A DNA stretch of 64,000 bases from an uncultured Thermomicrobiales bacterium. GTDB taxonomy: Bacteria > Chloroflexota > Chloroflexia > Thermomicrobiales > UBA6265. The notes beneath the pieces are model-generated. The model saw only the letters and a program-made list of their open reading frames with translations. It was not told the DNA's origin and searched no databases. Shown here piece after piece: positions 54,953-63,930 of the stretch (position 1 is its first letter; each line of letters starts with the position of its first letter). The stretch spans positions 1-64,000 of the forward strand of contig CADCWG010000068.1 in assembly GCA_902806335.1 (NCBI GenBank), read 5' to 3'. Position numbers and translations under genes: made by a program.

Positions 54953-55342
54953 ATGGTCGGGGTGCAGCGGATCCAGCACGCCAGCGTGCCGATGCCGCCT
55001 GGAGGCCACGAGGCCGCCCGAGCGTTCTACGCCGGGGCGCTCGGGCTCCCCGAGCGGCCGGTGCCGACCGCCCTGACCGACGCGGGGATCGACGTGGTCT
55101 GGTTCCGCGTCGGCGACGGCGGCCACGAGATCCACGTCTACGTCGAGAAGACCGGCGCGCCCCAGGCGCCCGGCCAGCACATCTGCCTCCAGGTCGACGA
55201 CCTTGACCCGTTCCTCGAGCGGCTCACCGCCCACGGCGTTGCCGCCCGGGAGACGCACCCGATTCCGGGCCGCCCGCGGCGGGTCGTCCACGATCCGTTC
55301 GGCAATCAGATCGAGATCTCGCAGATCGCCGAAGGGTCGTGA
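54953..55342 (+). CDS. VOC family (glyoxalase/bleomycin-resistance fold) protein
   Basis: 129 residues. It starts VQRIQHASVPMPPGGHEAAR, with FYAGALGLPERP, VWFRVGDGGHEIHVYVE, HICLQVDDLDPFLERL and VVHDPFGNQIEISQI, giving metal-type His (RIQHASV), HEIHV and Glu (IEIS). The metal-dependent reaction is unknown (lyase, dioxygenase or binding). ATG 54953 has GGGAGGA six bases upstream and is preferred over GTG 54905. Confidence 0.87.
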   Translation: MVGVQRIQHASVPMPPGGHEAARAFYAGALGLPERPVPTALTDAGIDVVWFRVGDGGHEIHVYVEKTGAPQAPGQHICLQVDDLDPFLERLTAHGVAARETHPIPGRPRRVVHDPFGNQIEISQIAEGS

Positions 55343-55456
55343 GCGCTCAGGTGTAAGGCCCAGACGCGACGACGGTCGGTGGACAGCCGACCCGCGGATC
55401 CGCGCCGTAGTTGAGGACCCAATCGACGCCACCGTGCGTGGAAGAGGAGGATTCCC

Positions 55457-57076
55457 GTGACCGCCACGACGGCACCCAAGATCACCTACACCGCCACGAG
55501 CGAGCAGCTCGAGGAGATGCACCAGGCCTTCGACCAGGCACTGGCGGAGGTCCGGGGCGAACTCGGCCGGGCCTATCCGATGCTCATCGGTGGCCGGGAG
55601 CGGACCACCGGCGCGACCTTCGAGGTCCGCGCCCCCCACGACCGGTCGCTGTTGCTGGCGACCTTCCCGGCCGGGACGAAGGCGGACGTCGACGACGCGG
55701 TCGCGGCGGCGAAGGCCGCCTACCCGGCCTGGGCGGGACTCCCCTACGGCCGGCGGGTCGAGATCATCCGTGGCGCCGCGTCGCTGATCCGCGAGCGCAA
55801 GTTCCGGCTCGCCGCGCTGCTGATCCTGGAGGCCGGGAAGAACCGGGCGGAAGCGATCGGCGAGGTCGAGGAGGGCGCGGACCTGCTCGACGAGTACGCC
55901 GGCCAGATGGAGGAGCACGCCGGATACGTCACCGAGCTGGCCTCGCTTGACCCGGCCGAGCGGAATCGGTCGGTCCTGCGACCCTTCGGCGTCTGGGCGG
56001 TGCTCGCCCCGTTCAACTTCCCCCACGCGCTCTCGGCCGGGATGTCCGCGGGGGCGCTGGTCGCGGGCAACACCGTCGTCTTCAAGCCGGCGAGCGCGAC
56101 CCCGATCGCCGGCTACGAGCTCGCGCGGTGCTTCCTCGACGCCGGGGTGCCGGGCGGCGCCTTCAACTTCGTCACCGGCTCGGGCGAGGCCGTCGGCGAT
56201 CCCCTCGGCCACCACCCCGATGTCGACGGCGCCATCTTCACCGGCTCCAAGGAGGTCGGGATGGCGCTCTACAAGACGTTCAGCGGCGCCTTCCCCAAGC
56301 CCGTGATCACCGAGATGGGGGGCAAGAACCCGACGATCGTGACTCGCAACGCCGACCTCTCGAAGGCGGTCGAGGGTGTGGCACGGTCGGCGTTCGGCTT
56401 CTCCGGCCAGAAGTGCTCGGCCTGCTCGCGGGTCTACGTCGAGCGCCCGGTCTACGACGACTTCGTCGGTCAACTCAGCGAACGCGCGCGGGAGCTCACC
56501 GTGGGAGACCCGGCCGAGCGCGACACCTACCTCGGCCCGGTGATCGACGACCGGGCGGTTGACCGCTTCGAGGAGGCCGTCGCCGGGGCCACGGACGGCG
56601 GCGGCACCGTCCGCGCCGGCGGCGAGCGGCTCACGGGGCCGGCCTACGACGGCGGGACGTTCGTCGCCCCGACCGTCGTCGACGGCCTCCCGGTCGACCA
56701 CGAGTTGTTCAAGCGCGAACTCTTCCTCCCCTTCGTCACCGTCGCTCCGGTCGACTCCCTGGACGAGGCGCTGCGCCTGGCCAACGACACCGAGTACGGG
56801 CTGACCGCCGGGATCTTCACCGAGGACCAGGCGGAGATCGAGCGATTCTTCGATCGGATCGAGGCGGGGGTCGTCTACGCCAACCGGAAGGGTGGCGCGA
56901 CCACCGGGGCCTGGCCAGGCTGCCAGTCCTTCAGCGGCTGGAAGGGCAGCGGCAGCTCGGGCAAGGGCGGCCTTGGTCCCTACTACGTCCAGCAGTTCCT
57001 GCGGGAGCAGAGCCGGACCGTGGTCGTCGGTGACGAGCCCGAGGACCTGCTGGCCGAGGAGCAGGCGGGCGAGTAA
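55457..57076 (+). CDS. pruA: L-glutamate gamma-semialdehyde (P5C) dehydrogenase
   Basis: 539 residues. Oxidises P5C/glutamate semialdehyde to glutamate in proline and arginine breakdown. It has a long N-terminal arm (SEQLEEMHQAFDQALAEVRG), VLAPFNFPHALSAGMSAGAL, FKPASATPIAGYELA, the active-site GQKCSACSRVYVE with C320, VITEMGGKNPTIV, and C-terminal QSFSGWKGSGSSGKGGLGPY, all as in stand-alone PruA. No proline dehydrogenase is adjacent. GTG 55457 follows GGAAGAGGAGG. Confidence 0.93.
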   Translation: MTATTAPKITYTATSEQLEEMHQAFDQALAEVRGELGRAYPMLIGGRERTTGATFEVRAPHDRSLLLATFPAGTKADVDDAVAAAKAAYPAWAGLPYGRRVEIIRGAASLIRERKFRLAALLILEAGKNRAEAIGEVEEGADLLDEYAGQMEEHAGYVTELASLDPAERNRSVLRPFGVWAVLAPFNFPHALSAGMSAGALVAGNTVVFKPASATPIAGYELARCFLDAGVPGGAFNFVTGSGEAVGDPLGHHPDVDGAIFTGSKEVGMALYKTFSGAFPKPVITEMGGKNPTIVTRNADLSKAVEGVARSAFGFSGQKCSACSRVYVERPVYDDFVGQLSERARELTVGDPAERDTYLGPVIDDRAVDRFEEAVAGATDGGGTVRAGGERLTGPAYDGGTFVAPTVVDGLPVDHELFKRELFLPFVTVAPVDSLDEALRLANDTEYGLTAGIFTEDQAEIERFFDRIEAGVVYANRKGGATTGAWPGCQSFSGWKGSGSSGKGGLGPYYVQQFLREQSRTVVVGDEPEDLLAEEQAGE

Positions 57077-57135
57077 CGGTCCGGTCGCCCTGGTCGGCAC
57101 AGCAGAGCCGGTGTAGCCCTCCCCCGGACGGTCCA

Positions 57136-57184
57136 CCCGTCGCCGGGCTCCCTGAGCGAAGCCTGCAGGGAGCCCGGCGACGGG
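57136..57184 (+). terminator. Very stable hairpin downstream of pruA
   Basis: Left arm CCCGTCGCCGGGCTCCCTG (57136-57154) and a perfectly complementary right arm (57166-57184) with an 11-base loop: a 19-bp stem 60 bases after the pruA stop, without a T-run. It probably acts as terminator or 3' stabiliser for the convergent pair. Confidence 0.7.
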
Positions 57185-57410
57185 AGTTCCGACGTCTCGC
57201 GCTCCGCCACTGGTCGGGATCGATCGTCGTCGTACCGCGATTGATCGGGTCGAATCGAGTCGCCGGGATCCGGCGCCGCGGTCACCGTCCGTCTCCCGCC
57301 GGTCGCCATCGGGGCCGACGGTCCCTCTTGCCACATGCGGGTCATAGGTGGGGGGAGCGGGGGCGCGTGGGCGCGGTCTCGTCCGGGCACGCCCGGGGCG
57401 AGCCCCGAGG

Positions 57411-57446
57411 TTGGAGGTTCAGGGACAAGGTCGGCGCAAGCCGGCT
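57411..57446 (+). repeat. Dispersed palindromic repeat, copy C
   Basis: GCCCCGAGGT, then TGGAGGTTCAGGGACA and AGGTCGGCGCAAGCCGGCTG. It matches copy D closely in the first half; the hairpin is reduced. Confidence 0.5.
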
Positions 57447-57857
57447 GTGAGTCCATCGGACGCGGGGTGCCAGCAACCACCCTGGGTCTGTTCCTGGCGG
57501 TCTGCCACTCCTCGTCGGCGGGAGGAAGTCACCCGGTCGGGGCGACGCCTTGGCCGTGCGGTTGCCCGCGAGGGCAGGGCCTGCGGTGCCCCTACCGGTG
57601 GAACAAGGTCGACGGGCCACCAGGGCTCGCGGTGCCTGGGGACGTGGTCTCGCCCAGCGGGAGACCGCCGTCACCACCAGGCCGAACACCGTCATCGCCC
57701 GCGAAGGAGACCCGGTGCGGTCCCGCTGACCGTGGCCACCAGGGACCGGCACGTCGGGATCGGGCACCGGGTTGGGCACTGGGCGACCCGGCCCGGAAGA
57801 CGGTCCGGTCCCCTGTGGCCGTGGTCCGTCGGTACGGTCGGCGACCGAACCGCCTGG

Positions 57858-59213
57858 TCAGCCGCCGACGCGGCGGTCCACCACGGGGCGGGTGCGGCGC
57901 CAGGCGGCGGCGACCGGGCGGGGGCGAGCGGCGCCCTCTGGCAGCGCGCCGCTGGCGAGGACGGCGGCAAGCGCCACGCCGGCCGCTACCAGGAACGCCC
58001 GGTCGAACCCGAAGCGGTCGGCGATCACCCCGCCAACGACCGCGGCCAGCGCTGCCAGGGCGACGACCGCGTTTGACGGCGCCGCTGCCCCCGGGCGGCC
58101 GGCGGCCCGCCCGGAGACGTCGAGCAGGTAGGCGTGGTGCCCCCGCGCCTGCGCCGCCAGTGCCGCGCCGATGGCGACGTAGACCAGGCCGAACGCCCAC
58201 GGCAGCGCCCGGCTGTCGGCCACGTTGTCAGCCCAGAGCGGCGTGTCGGCGAGGGTCGGCACAGTGAGGGCAATCAGCGGCGCGAGCAGGCGGCAGAGCG
58301 CGGCCCCCTGGAGGACGCCCTTTGTCCCCCGCCGCGCGGCGACCGCCGCCCAGAGGGGACCGGCCAGCGCCTGGGCCGCGACCAGGGCGGCCAGGTAGCC
58401 ACCGGCGTAGGCGACCGGGACGCCAAGCTCGCGGACCGCGTAGACGACGAAGAAGGGGTCGGCCAGGGCCGCGGCGGCGAGCACCAGTCGAAACCCAACG
58501 GTCCGCAGTGCGCCGGGTCCGCCGAGCGCGGATAGTCCGGTGCCGGCCGGCCGCACCGGAGCCGGGGCGCGGCGCGGCTCCCGCTGGCGGGCCTCGAAGA
58601 AGCCGGCGCCGAGCAGCGCGATCGCGGCGGCGACGAAGAGCACCGTGTAGCCGGCCGCGCCGTCGAGCCCCTCGTCGCCGAGCACCCGCGCCACGAGCAG
58701 GCCGGTCGCGAAGGCGGCGAGCAGGGCCAGGAGCGCGCGCTGGCCGAGGTACCCCCCGAGCCGGTGGGGGTCGACCGCGCGGACGGCGACGTCCGCCGAG
58801 AGACGGGCCGCGAGCCCGCCGGCGAGCGCGTAGGTCGCGTAGCAGACAAAGAACGTCCGCAGGACCTGGCCGTCCGAGAGCCGATCGGCGCTCGACGCGA
58901 CGAAGGCCAGCAGGCCGACGGCGGCCAGGCGAACGAGCGAAGCACCGAGCAGCCAGGGCAGCTTCCGACGGCCGGCGAGGGCATTCCTGGCGAGCAGTGA
59001 CGGCAGCACCCAGAGCAGCGTGCCGAGCGCGACGACCCAACCGACCGTGGCGAGGGAGCCCGTGAACCCGCTGACGAAGAGGGCGAGCACGATCGACGGG
59101 TAGAGCAGCGCGCCGGCGAGTGCCGTCAGCGCCCCGCCGGTGACCCCGGCGAGGTAGCCGACGGCTCGGCCGCGACCGTCCCGCGAGTCGTGCCGGATGT
59201 CGGCCCCCGCCAC
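57858..59213 (-). CDS. MFS-type transporter
   Basis: 451 residues with about 12 hydrophobic segments. After a short polar N-terminus come YLAGVTGGALTALAGALLYP, TVGWVVALGTLLWVLPSLLA, GASLVRLAAVGLLAFVASSA, then a loop near residue 210 rich in Arg/Pro, and a second half beginning FRLVLAAAALADPFFVVYAV. It resembles major facilitator permeases without a recognisable substrate motif. It starts with GTG 59213. It converges with pruA. Confidence 0.8.
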   Translation of the reverse strand: MAGADIRHDSRDGRGRAVGYLAGVTGGALTALAGALLYPSIVLALFVSGFTGSLATVGWVVALGTLLWVLPSLLARNALAGRRKLPWLLGASLVRLAAVGLLAFVASSADRLSDGQVLRTFFVCYATYALAGGLAARLSADVAVRAVDPHRLGGYLGQRALLALLAAFATGLLVARVLGDEGLDGAAGYTVLFVAAAIALLGAGFFEARQREPRRAPAPVRPAGTGLSALGGPGALRTVGFRLVLAAAALADPFFVVYAVRELGVPVAYAGGYLAALVAAQALAGPLWAAVAARRGTKGVLQGAALCRLLAPLIALTVPTLADTPLWADNVADSRALPWAFGLVYVAIGAALAAQARGHHAYLLDVSGRAAGRPGAAAPSNAVVALAALAAVVGGVIADRFGFDRAFLVAAGVALAAVLASGALPEGAARPRPVAAAWRRTRPVVDRRVGG

Positions 59214-59858
59214 CTGTCGCCTCCGCCGTCCGTGTTCGCCGTTCGATCTCAGCCACCGATCGTGGCAACCGGCCGATTATGCGCCGCACGGTGCCCGTAC
59301 CGCCACTTGACAGGGGAAGCCGACGCCATCCGAAGGCGGGCCTGGGGCCGATCCCGCCCCGGTCCTGGCGCGGCGTGTCGCCGATCGGGCACGGGGATTG
59401 GGGGTACGCCGGCCGCCGGCAACGGCCGGTCGCGGCGAGAGGGAACGGATCACGGCGCCGGTCGTCACACAAGAGCACGAGGGGCTGGAGGGGCCGAGCG
59501 ATGCCACGGCCCCCGCCGAGTCCAACGCCGACGGTCGCTGGCTCCACGTGAGCCCGGGTCGTCGGGGCAGCGGCGACCGTCCAGGACGGCGGGACAGACG
59601 GTCTCGCAAGACGGCTGGACAGACGGTCTCGCGATCGGTGAGACCTGCCCCCAACCAGAAGGCTGGACCATGCCGCTGAACTGCCTGGGGGCGGAGTCCA
59701 GGAAGCGGCCCATCGCGTGCACCGATGCCGGACGCGGAGTCGCGTAGCGGCGCTTCCATGAGGCGAAGTGGACCGTCTGCTGCCTCTGTCGTCCGCTCTC
59801 GCGAGTCGGCGGGTGGCCCTGGGACGCTGCCGGATTGCCGCATGGGACCCGCCGGACC
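59214..59858. other. Non-coding gap with tandem repeat
   Basis: About 645 bases between the MFS and SGNH genes (both minus). It contains a two-unit 25-bp tandem repeat (59585-59634). Open frames are Arg/Gly-rich and not protein-like. A promoter for the MFS gene should lie near 59214-59300; no strong boxes were seen. Confidence 0.5.
59585..59634 (+). repeat. 25-bp tandem direct repeat, two units
   Basis: Units at 59585-59609 and 59610-59634 match at 23 of 25 positions. Each contains GGACAGACGGTCTCGC, which itself includes a short inverted repeat (GAC...GTC). Confidence 0.75.
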
Positions 59859-61067
59859 CTAGGCGCCCGTCGTGTAGGGCGCCGCGTGGCCGCTGGTGGC
59901 CGCTGCCGGCGGTACCTCGACGGCCAGGGTGCCCACTCCGACGTTGCCGGCCGCGTCGGTGGCACGGACCTCGACGGCGCGCGGGCCGGGCGGGAGGGCC
60001 AGGGTGTCCCAGAGTGCGACGTACTCCCCGGTCGACGCCACGAAGGTAAGCCGTCCAATCGGCTGGCCATCGACCCACAGGGCCGCGGCGACCACGCCGA
60101 CCCGGTCGCCGATCCGGGCGGCCACCGTTGGCGTCTGCCGCGGCAGCACTCCGGCGACGGGCCGGAGGATCTCGACCATTGGCGGCTCGCGGTCGTAGCC
60201 AAGCGCCCGCCAGGTCAGGTCGGCGAGCAGGCGGTGGCCGGCGTCGGTCGGGTGGATGTCGGCCGGCGCCCAGGTCAGCTCGTCCTGGCGGCCCGCGAAG
60301 GCGGCCTGGACCTCGACGGCCAGTGCGCCGGCCGCCGCGGCCTGCTCGGCGAGCGCCGTGTTGAGCCGCGCGACCCACCACTCGTCGGTGCCCGGAAGGG
60401 TCGGGTCGCCGCCGGTCAGGTCGTAGTAGGTGGTGACCACGAGGTCAGACTGCCGGCCATCGGGCGCGGGCAGGAGCGCGCCACGGAGGGCCTCGAGTGT
60501 CCGCGCGACGTTGGTCGCCACCCCGGCGATCACCCCCTCGCGCGCGGCCGGATCGCTCCCCGCCCGGAGGATGTCGTTCCCGCCGATCGTCAGCGTGACC
60601 GGACTGACCCGACGGCCAACCCCCTGAGCGTCGGCGATCGCGCGCAGCGCCCGATCGAGCTGCCCGCCCGAGACGAGGGAGTCGCTCGACTCGCCGGGGA
60701 CGGCGAGGTTGACGAGCGCGACGGGGTGCCCGGCCTGCCGTCCCAGGTACCCGTGGAGCAGGGCCGGGTAGCCGTCCTCACCTGGAGTCCCCGCGCCGAT
60801 CCCGGCCGCGACCGAGTCGCCGAGCGCCAGATAGACGTCGCCCGGCGCCGGTGGGTCGGACGCCGTCCCGGGGGCGGTGGCGGGGGACGCGACCGGGGAG
60901 GCTGGGGGCACCTGGCTCATCGTGCCCGACGAACTTCCGGTCGGCCCCGGCGAAGGGCGGAGCGTGGCGACGGTTGTCGCGATCACGCCGAGGACCAGGG
61001 CCGTCCGGACCGTTCGCAGTGCTGAGCGCCGTCGGCCCTGGCTGGCCACCCACCTGACGCCCATCAT
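59859..61067 (-). CDS. Secreted SGNH/GDSL-type hydrolase with C-terminal Ig-like domain
   Basis: 402 residues. An N-terminal signal-anchor (TVRTALVLGVIATTVATL, residues 19-36) and a Pro/Ser linker precede the hydrolase: YLALGDSVAAGIGAG (nucleophile Ser), NLAVPGESSDSLVSGG, TIGGNDILRAG and the catalytic DIHPTDAGHRLLADL. From about residue 300 an Ig-like beta domain follows (PPMVEILRPVAGVLP, VEVRATDAAGNVGV). Esterase or lipase activity outside the cell is likely. ATG 61067 overlaps the HIT gene stop by four bases (ATGA). Confidence 0.92.
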   Translation of the reverse strand: MMGVRWVASQGRRRSALRTVRTALVLGVIATTVATLRPSPGPTGSSSGTMSQVPPASPVASPATAPGTASDPPAPGDVYLALGDSVAAGIGAGTPGEDGYPALLHGYLGRQAGHPVALVNLAVPGESSDSLVSGGQLDRALRAIADAQGVGRRVSPVTLTIGGNDILRAGSDPAAREGVIAGVATNVARTLEALRGALLPAPDGRQSDLVVTTYYDLTGGDPTLPGTDEWWVARLNTALAEQAAAAGALAVEVQAAFAGRQDELTWAPADIHPTDAGHRLLADLTWRALGYDREPPMVEILRPVAGVLPRQTPTVAARIGDRVGVVAAALWVDGQPIGRLTFVASTGEYVALWDTLALPPGPRAVEVRATDAAGNVGVGTLAVEVPPAAATSGHAAPYTTGA

Positions 61068-62104
61068 GACGCCGCCGGGTCGTCGCCGAGGTGTGCCAGG
61101 GCGCCATCGAGCGCCGCGCGATCGGCGACCGGAAGGTCCCGGGCAGCGGCTTCGACGGCAACGAAGGTTGGGGCGAGGTCGGCGGCCTCGTTCGATCCCA
61201 CTGGTTCGGCACGGCCGTTCGAGGCACGGAACGCGAGGGCCACCGGCGCCAACACGTCGCTTCCGCTCGCCGCCATGCTGGCGCGCTGTGGATCCGCATG
61301 CGGCGGCGGTGTGGCGCGGTCGGGACTCGCCCAGCCCACGAGGTCGCCGCCACCGACGCGGGCGGCGGCCCGGACCGCCGCCCGCCAGATCGGCTCGTCG
61401 ACGCCCGCGGTGGCCGACGGCAGCCGCGGGCGGTCACCGTCTCTGAGGACGGCGACGTGCCGGGCCGCCGCGTCGAGCACCACCGCGACGACGGGGGTGG
61501 CCGCCGGCGCCGCGAGATCCGCCGGGCGCGCCGTTGGCGCTCCCCGCCCCAGTTCCCGAGCGAGTTCGGCCCGCACCTTGGCGTAGGTCGCCGGCAGCAG
61601 TTCGGGCAGGACCATCGTGTCGGCGAGGATCGGCATGAAGTTGGCGTCGCCCTCCCAGCGCGGCACCACGTGCTGGTGCTGGTGCGCGGCGATCCCGGCC
61701 CCGGCGACCGCGCCGACGTTGAGCCCGACGTTGAAGCCGGCGCAGCCGAGTGTCCGGCGGAGGGCACGGAGGGTCGGCGGCAGCAGCGCGGCGATCTCGG
61801 CCAGCGCCGCCGGGTCGGCCTCCTCGGGGCCTGGGACGTGGTCGTTCGGCACCAGCATCAGGTGGCCGGAGTTGTAGGGGAAGAGGTTGAGCATCGCGAA
61901 GGCGCGGTCGCCACGGTAGAGGAGCAGGGCGCGGACGTCGCCGTCGCCGGCCAGGTGGTCGCAGAAGATGCAGCCACCGGGGGAGGTCCCGCCGACGTAG
62001 CGCATCCGCCACGGCGCCCAGAGTCGACCCTGGTCTCCCCGGGCCGGCGTCTCCTCGGGGGCGGGGGACAGGGACTGGGGGAGGACGGGAGGGGCCGGTT
62101 CCAT
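61064..62104 (-). CDS. HIT-family nucleotide hydrolase/phosphorylase with C-terminal extension
   Basis: 346 residues. The N-terminal part RLWAPWRMRYVGG and the zinc pair C45-I-F-C48, then the HIT triad H141-Q-H143-Q-H145, and FPYNSGHLMLVPNDHVP, resemble Ap4A phosphorylase-type HIT proteins (Rv2613c-like). A further 150 residues (VVAVVLDAAARHVAVLRDGD onward) are not part of the HIT fold; the pattern recalls a degenerate Nudix-like alpha-beta domain but has no Nudix box. It is coupled to the SGNH gene. ATG 62104 begins a Pro-rich lead before the conserved part. Confidence 0.88.
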   Translation of the reverse strand: MEPAPPVLPQSLSPAPEETPARGDQGRLWAPWRMRYVGGTSPGGCIFCDHLAGDGDVRALLLYRGDRAFAMLNLFPYNSGHLMLVPNDHVPGPEEADPAALAEIAALLPPTLRALRRTLGCAGFNVGLNVGAVAGAGIAAHQHQHVVPRWEGDANFMPILADTMVLPELLPATYAKVRAELARELGRGAPTARPADLAAPAATPVVAVVLDAAARHVAVLRDGDRPRLPSATAGVDEPIWRAAVRAAARVGGGDLVGWASPDRATPPPHADPQRASMAASGSDVLAPVALAFRASNGRAEPVGSNEAADLAPTFVAVEAAARDLPVADRAALDGALAHLGDDPAAS

Positions 62105-62357
62105 GGCGCGATAGTAGCACCGCCGGGTAGCACCGCCGGGTGGCACCGCCGCCTCCCCGGGCTTTGTCCTGGCTTCGGCGAGATCGGTCGGGCCAGGCGG
62201 CGCGCCGCCGTGTTGACGAGGCCCGTGCCCGCCCAAACGTTGGCGCGGTACTATGGTGGGCGGCAATTCACCCAGAGAGGTGCGACGGGGTACCACGGCC
62301 ACCTGGTGGCTCGGGGCGATGGGTCTCGACCATGGCGGCGCGGGGTAGGAGCGGGAC

Positions 62358-63866
62358 GTGCAGTCGACGCGGACGTTGGGAAAGGTCGCCGCGCGGCCGT
62401 CGCGGGTCGCTTTTCGCGGCGCGCCCCGCTGGGTCTCCCCGGCGCTCACGCTGGGGAGCGTGACGTCGGACGCGCTCCTGATCTGGCTCGCGACCTGGCT
62501 GGCCTACCTCGTCCGCTACAAGGCCGAGGTCGGCGGGCCGATCCACTCGCTGGTCGATCGCCCCTTCGAGACGTTCTACCCCGCCGGCGGCGTCTTCGTG
62601 GGGTTGGCGCTGGCGGTGTTCCTCGTCCGCGGGCTCTACGCCCTGCCGAGGTGGGTGGGCTACCTCGACGAGGCCTCGATGCTGGTCGGGGGGCTCACCA
62701 CGTCGATGGCCGGCGTGATCCTCGGGGCCTACTTCTTCGGGTTCTTCCCGTCGCGGCTGCTCTTCGTCTACGCCTGGGCCTTCGCGGGCGGCCTGCTGCT
62801 CGCCAAGCGGGGCGGCGTGGTCTGGGCCCGGCACCGGCTCTGGCGGCGGGGGATCGGCGTCCAGCGCGTCCTCGTCGCCGGTGGGGGGGAGACCGGACGC
62901 CGGCTGATGCAGGCGCTGGCAAGCCAGGCGTCGCTTGGCTCTCGGATGGTGGGCTACCTCGACGACAGGGCCGGCGAGCCTTCGCGTCCGGTGGCGACCG
63001 AGCGGCGGGTGCTCCGGGCCGAGCGCCTTGGGACGCTGGCCGACCTGCCCGAGGTGGTGCGGTCCGCCCCGATCGACGAGGTCATGATCGCGCTGCCGGC
63101 GGAAGACGCCGCCCAGGTCCGCGGGCTCGTCGAGCAGTGTCGGTCGGCGGGGGTGCCGTTCAAGGTCGTCCCCGACCTCTTCCAGCTCTCGCTGGACCGG
63201 GTCGACCTTGGCCAGGTCGCCGGTGTCCCCCTGATCGGCTTCCACGACGCGACGATCGGGGGCTGGCGCTTCGCGGCGAAGCGGACGGCCGACGTCCTGG
63301 TCGCGCTGACGGTGCTCGCGGTCGGGGCGCTCCCGATGGCCCTGATCGCCCTCGCGATCCGCCGCGACACGCCCGGCCCCGTGCTGGTCCGCCAGGAGCG
63401 GGTGGGCCGCAACGGCGCCCCGTTCACGGTGACCAAGTTTCGGACGATGGTCCTCGACGCCGAGGCCAGGCGAGCGGCCATCATCGCCGCCACCGAGGGC
63501 GCCGACCCGCGCCTCTTCAAGCGCCGCGATGACCCCAGGTTGACCGCGACGGGACGCTGGCTGCGTCGCTGGAGTCTCGACGAGCTGCCCCAGTTCTTCG
63601 AGGTCCTCCGCGGTGAGATGAGCGTGGTCGGACCGCGGCCGCCCCTCCCCGAGGAGGTTGCCCACTACGAGGAGTGGCACCGCCAGCGGCTGCTCGTCAC
63701 CCCCGGGCTGACCGGACTGTGGCAGGTCAACGGGCGGAGCGGCCTGACCTTCGACGAGATGGTCCGGCTCGACCTGTTCTACGCCGAGCACTGGTCGCCG
63801 TGGCTCGACGTGAAGATCGTCCTGCGAACCCTGCCCGCGGTCCTCACCGGTCGCGGCGCCTGCTAG
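62358..63866 (+). CDS. Exopolysaccharide biosynthesis polyprenyl glycosylphosphotransferase
   Basis: 502 residues. The N-terminal half has about four membrane helices (SDALLIWLATWLAYLVRYKA, FVGLALAVFLVRGLYAL and following). A CoA-binding-like domain starts RVLVAGGGETGRRLMQAL. The C-terminal sugar transferase domain has KRTADVLVALTVLAVG, RVGRNGAPFTVTKFRTMV, RWLRRWSLDELPQFFEVLRG and VGPRPPLPEEVAHYE, the WcaJ/WbaP signature. It adds the first sugar phosphate to undecaprenyl phosphate in capsule or exopolysaccharide synthesis. GTG 62358 follows AGGAGCGGGAC. The rest of the locus probably lies beyond the window. Confidence 0.93.
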   Translation: MQSTRTLGKVAARPSRVAFRGAPRWVSPALTLGSVTSDALLIWLATWLAYLVRYKAEVGGPIHSLVDRPFETFYPAGGVFVGLALAVFLVRGLYALPRWVGYLDEASMLVGGLTTSMAGVILGAYFFGFFPSRLLFVYAWAFAGGLLLAKRGGVVWARHRLWRRGIGVQRVLVAGGGETGRRLMQALASQASLGSRMVGYLDDRAGEPSRPVATERRVLRAERLGTLADLPEVVRSAPIDEVMIALPAEDAAQVRGLVEQCRSAGVPFKVVPDLFQLSLDRVDLGQVAGVPLIGFHDATIGGWRFAAKRTADVLVALTVLAVGALPMALIALAIRRDTPGPVLVRQERVGRNGAPFTVTKFRTMVLDAEARRAAIIAATEGADPRLFKRRDDPRLTATGRWLRRWSLDELPQFFEVLRGEMSVVGPRPPLPEEVAHYEEWHRQRLLVTPGLTGLWQVNGRSGLTFDEMVRLDLFYAEHWSPWLDVKIVLRTLPAVLTGRGAC

Positions 63867-63909
63867 TCCCAGCCATCGCGGGACAGGCGAGCCCGTGGGG
63901 TCCCTCGAC

Positions 63910-63930
63910 GCGCACCGGGGAACCGTGCGC
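63910..63930 (+). terminator. Weak hairpin after glycosylphosphotransferase
   Basis: GCGCACCGGGGAACCGTGCG contains arms GCGCAC-GG and CCGTGCGC with one bulged C and a GGAA-type loop, 45 bases after the stop. No T-run follows; the call is weak. Confidence 0.35.

Larger units (their letters stand above)
57077..57857. other. Convergent gap with hairpin and repeat remnant
   Basis: About 780 bases between the convergent pruA and MFS genes. It holds a perfect 19-bp-stem hairpin at 57136-57184 and a degenerate copy of the dispersed repeat at about 57411-57446. From 57450 to 57857 I see no gene or RNA, although a short GGGAGGAAGTC near 57528 recalls one RNase P motif (rejected). Confidence 0.55.

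Noticed and set aside
57520..57560. GGGAGGAAGTC resembling the GAGGAAAGTC motif of RNase P RNA
   Set aside because: The match is imperfect, and the other conserved parts (the 3' ACAGAA and CCGGCTTA-type segments) were not found within 400 bases.
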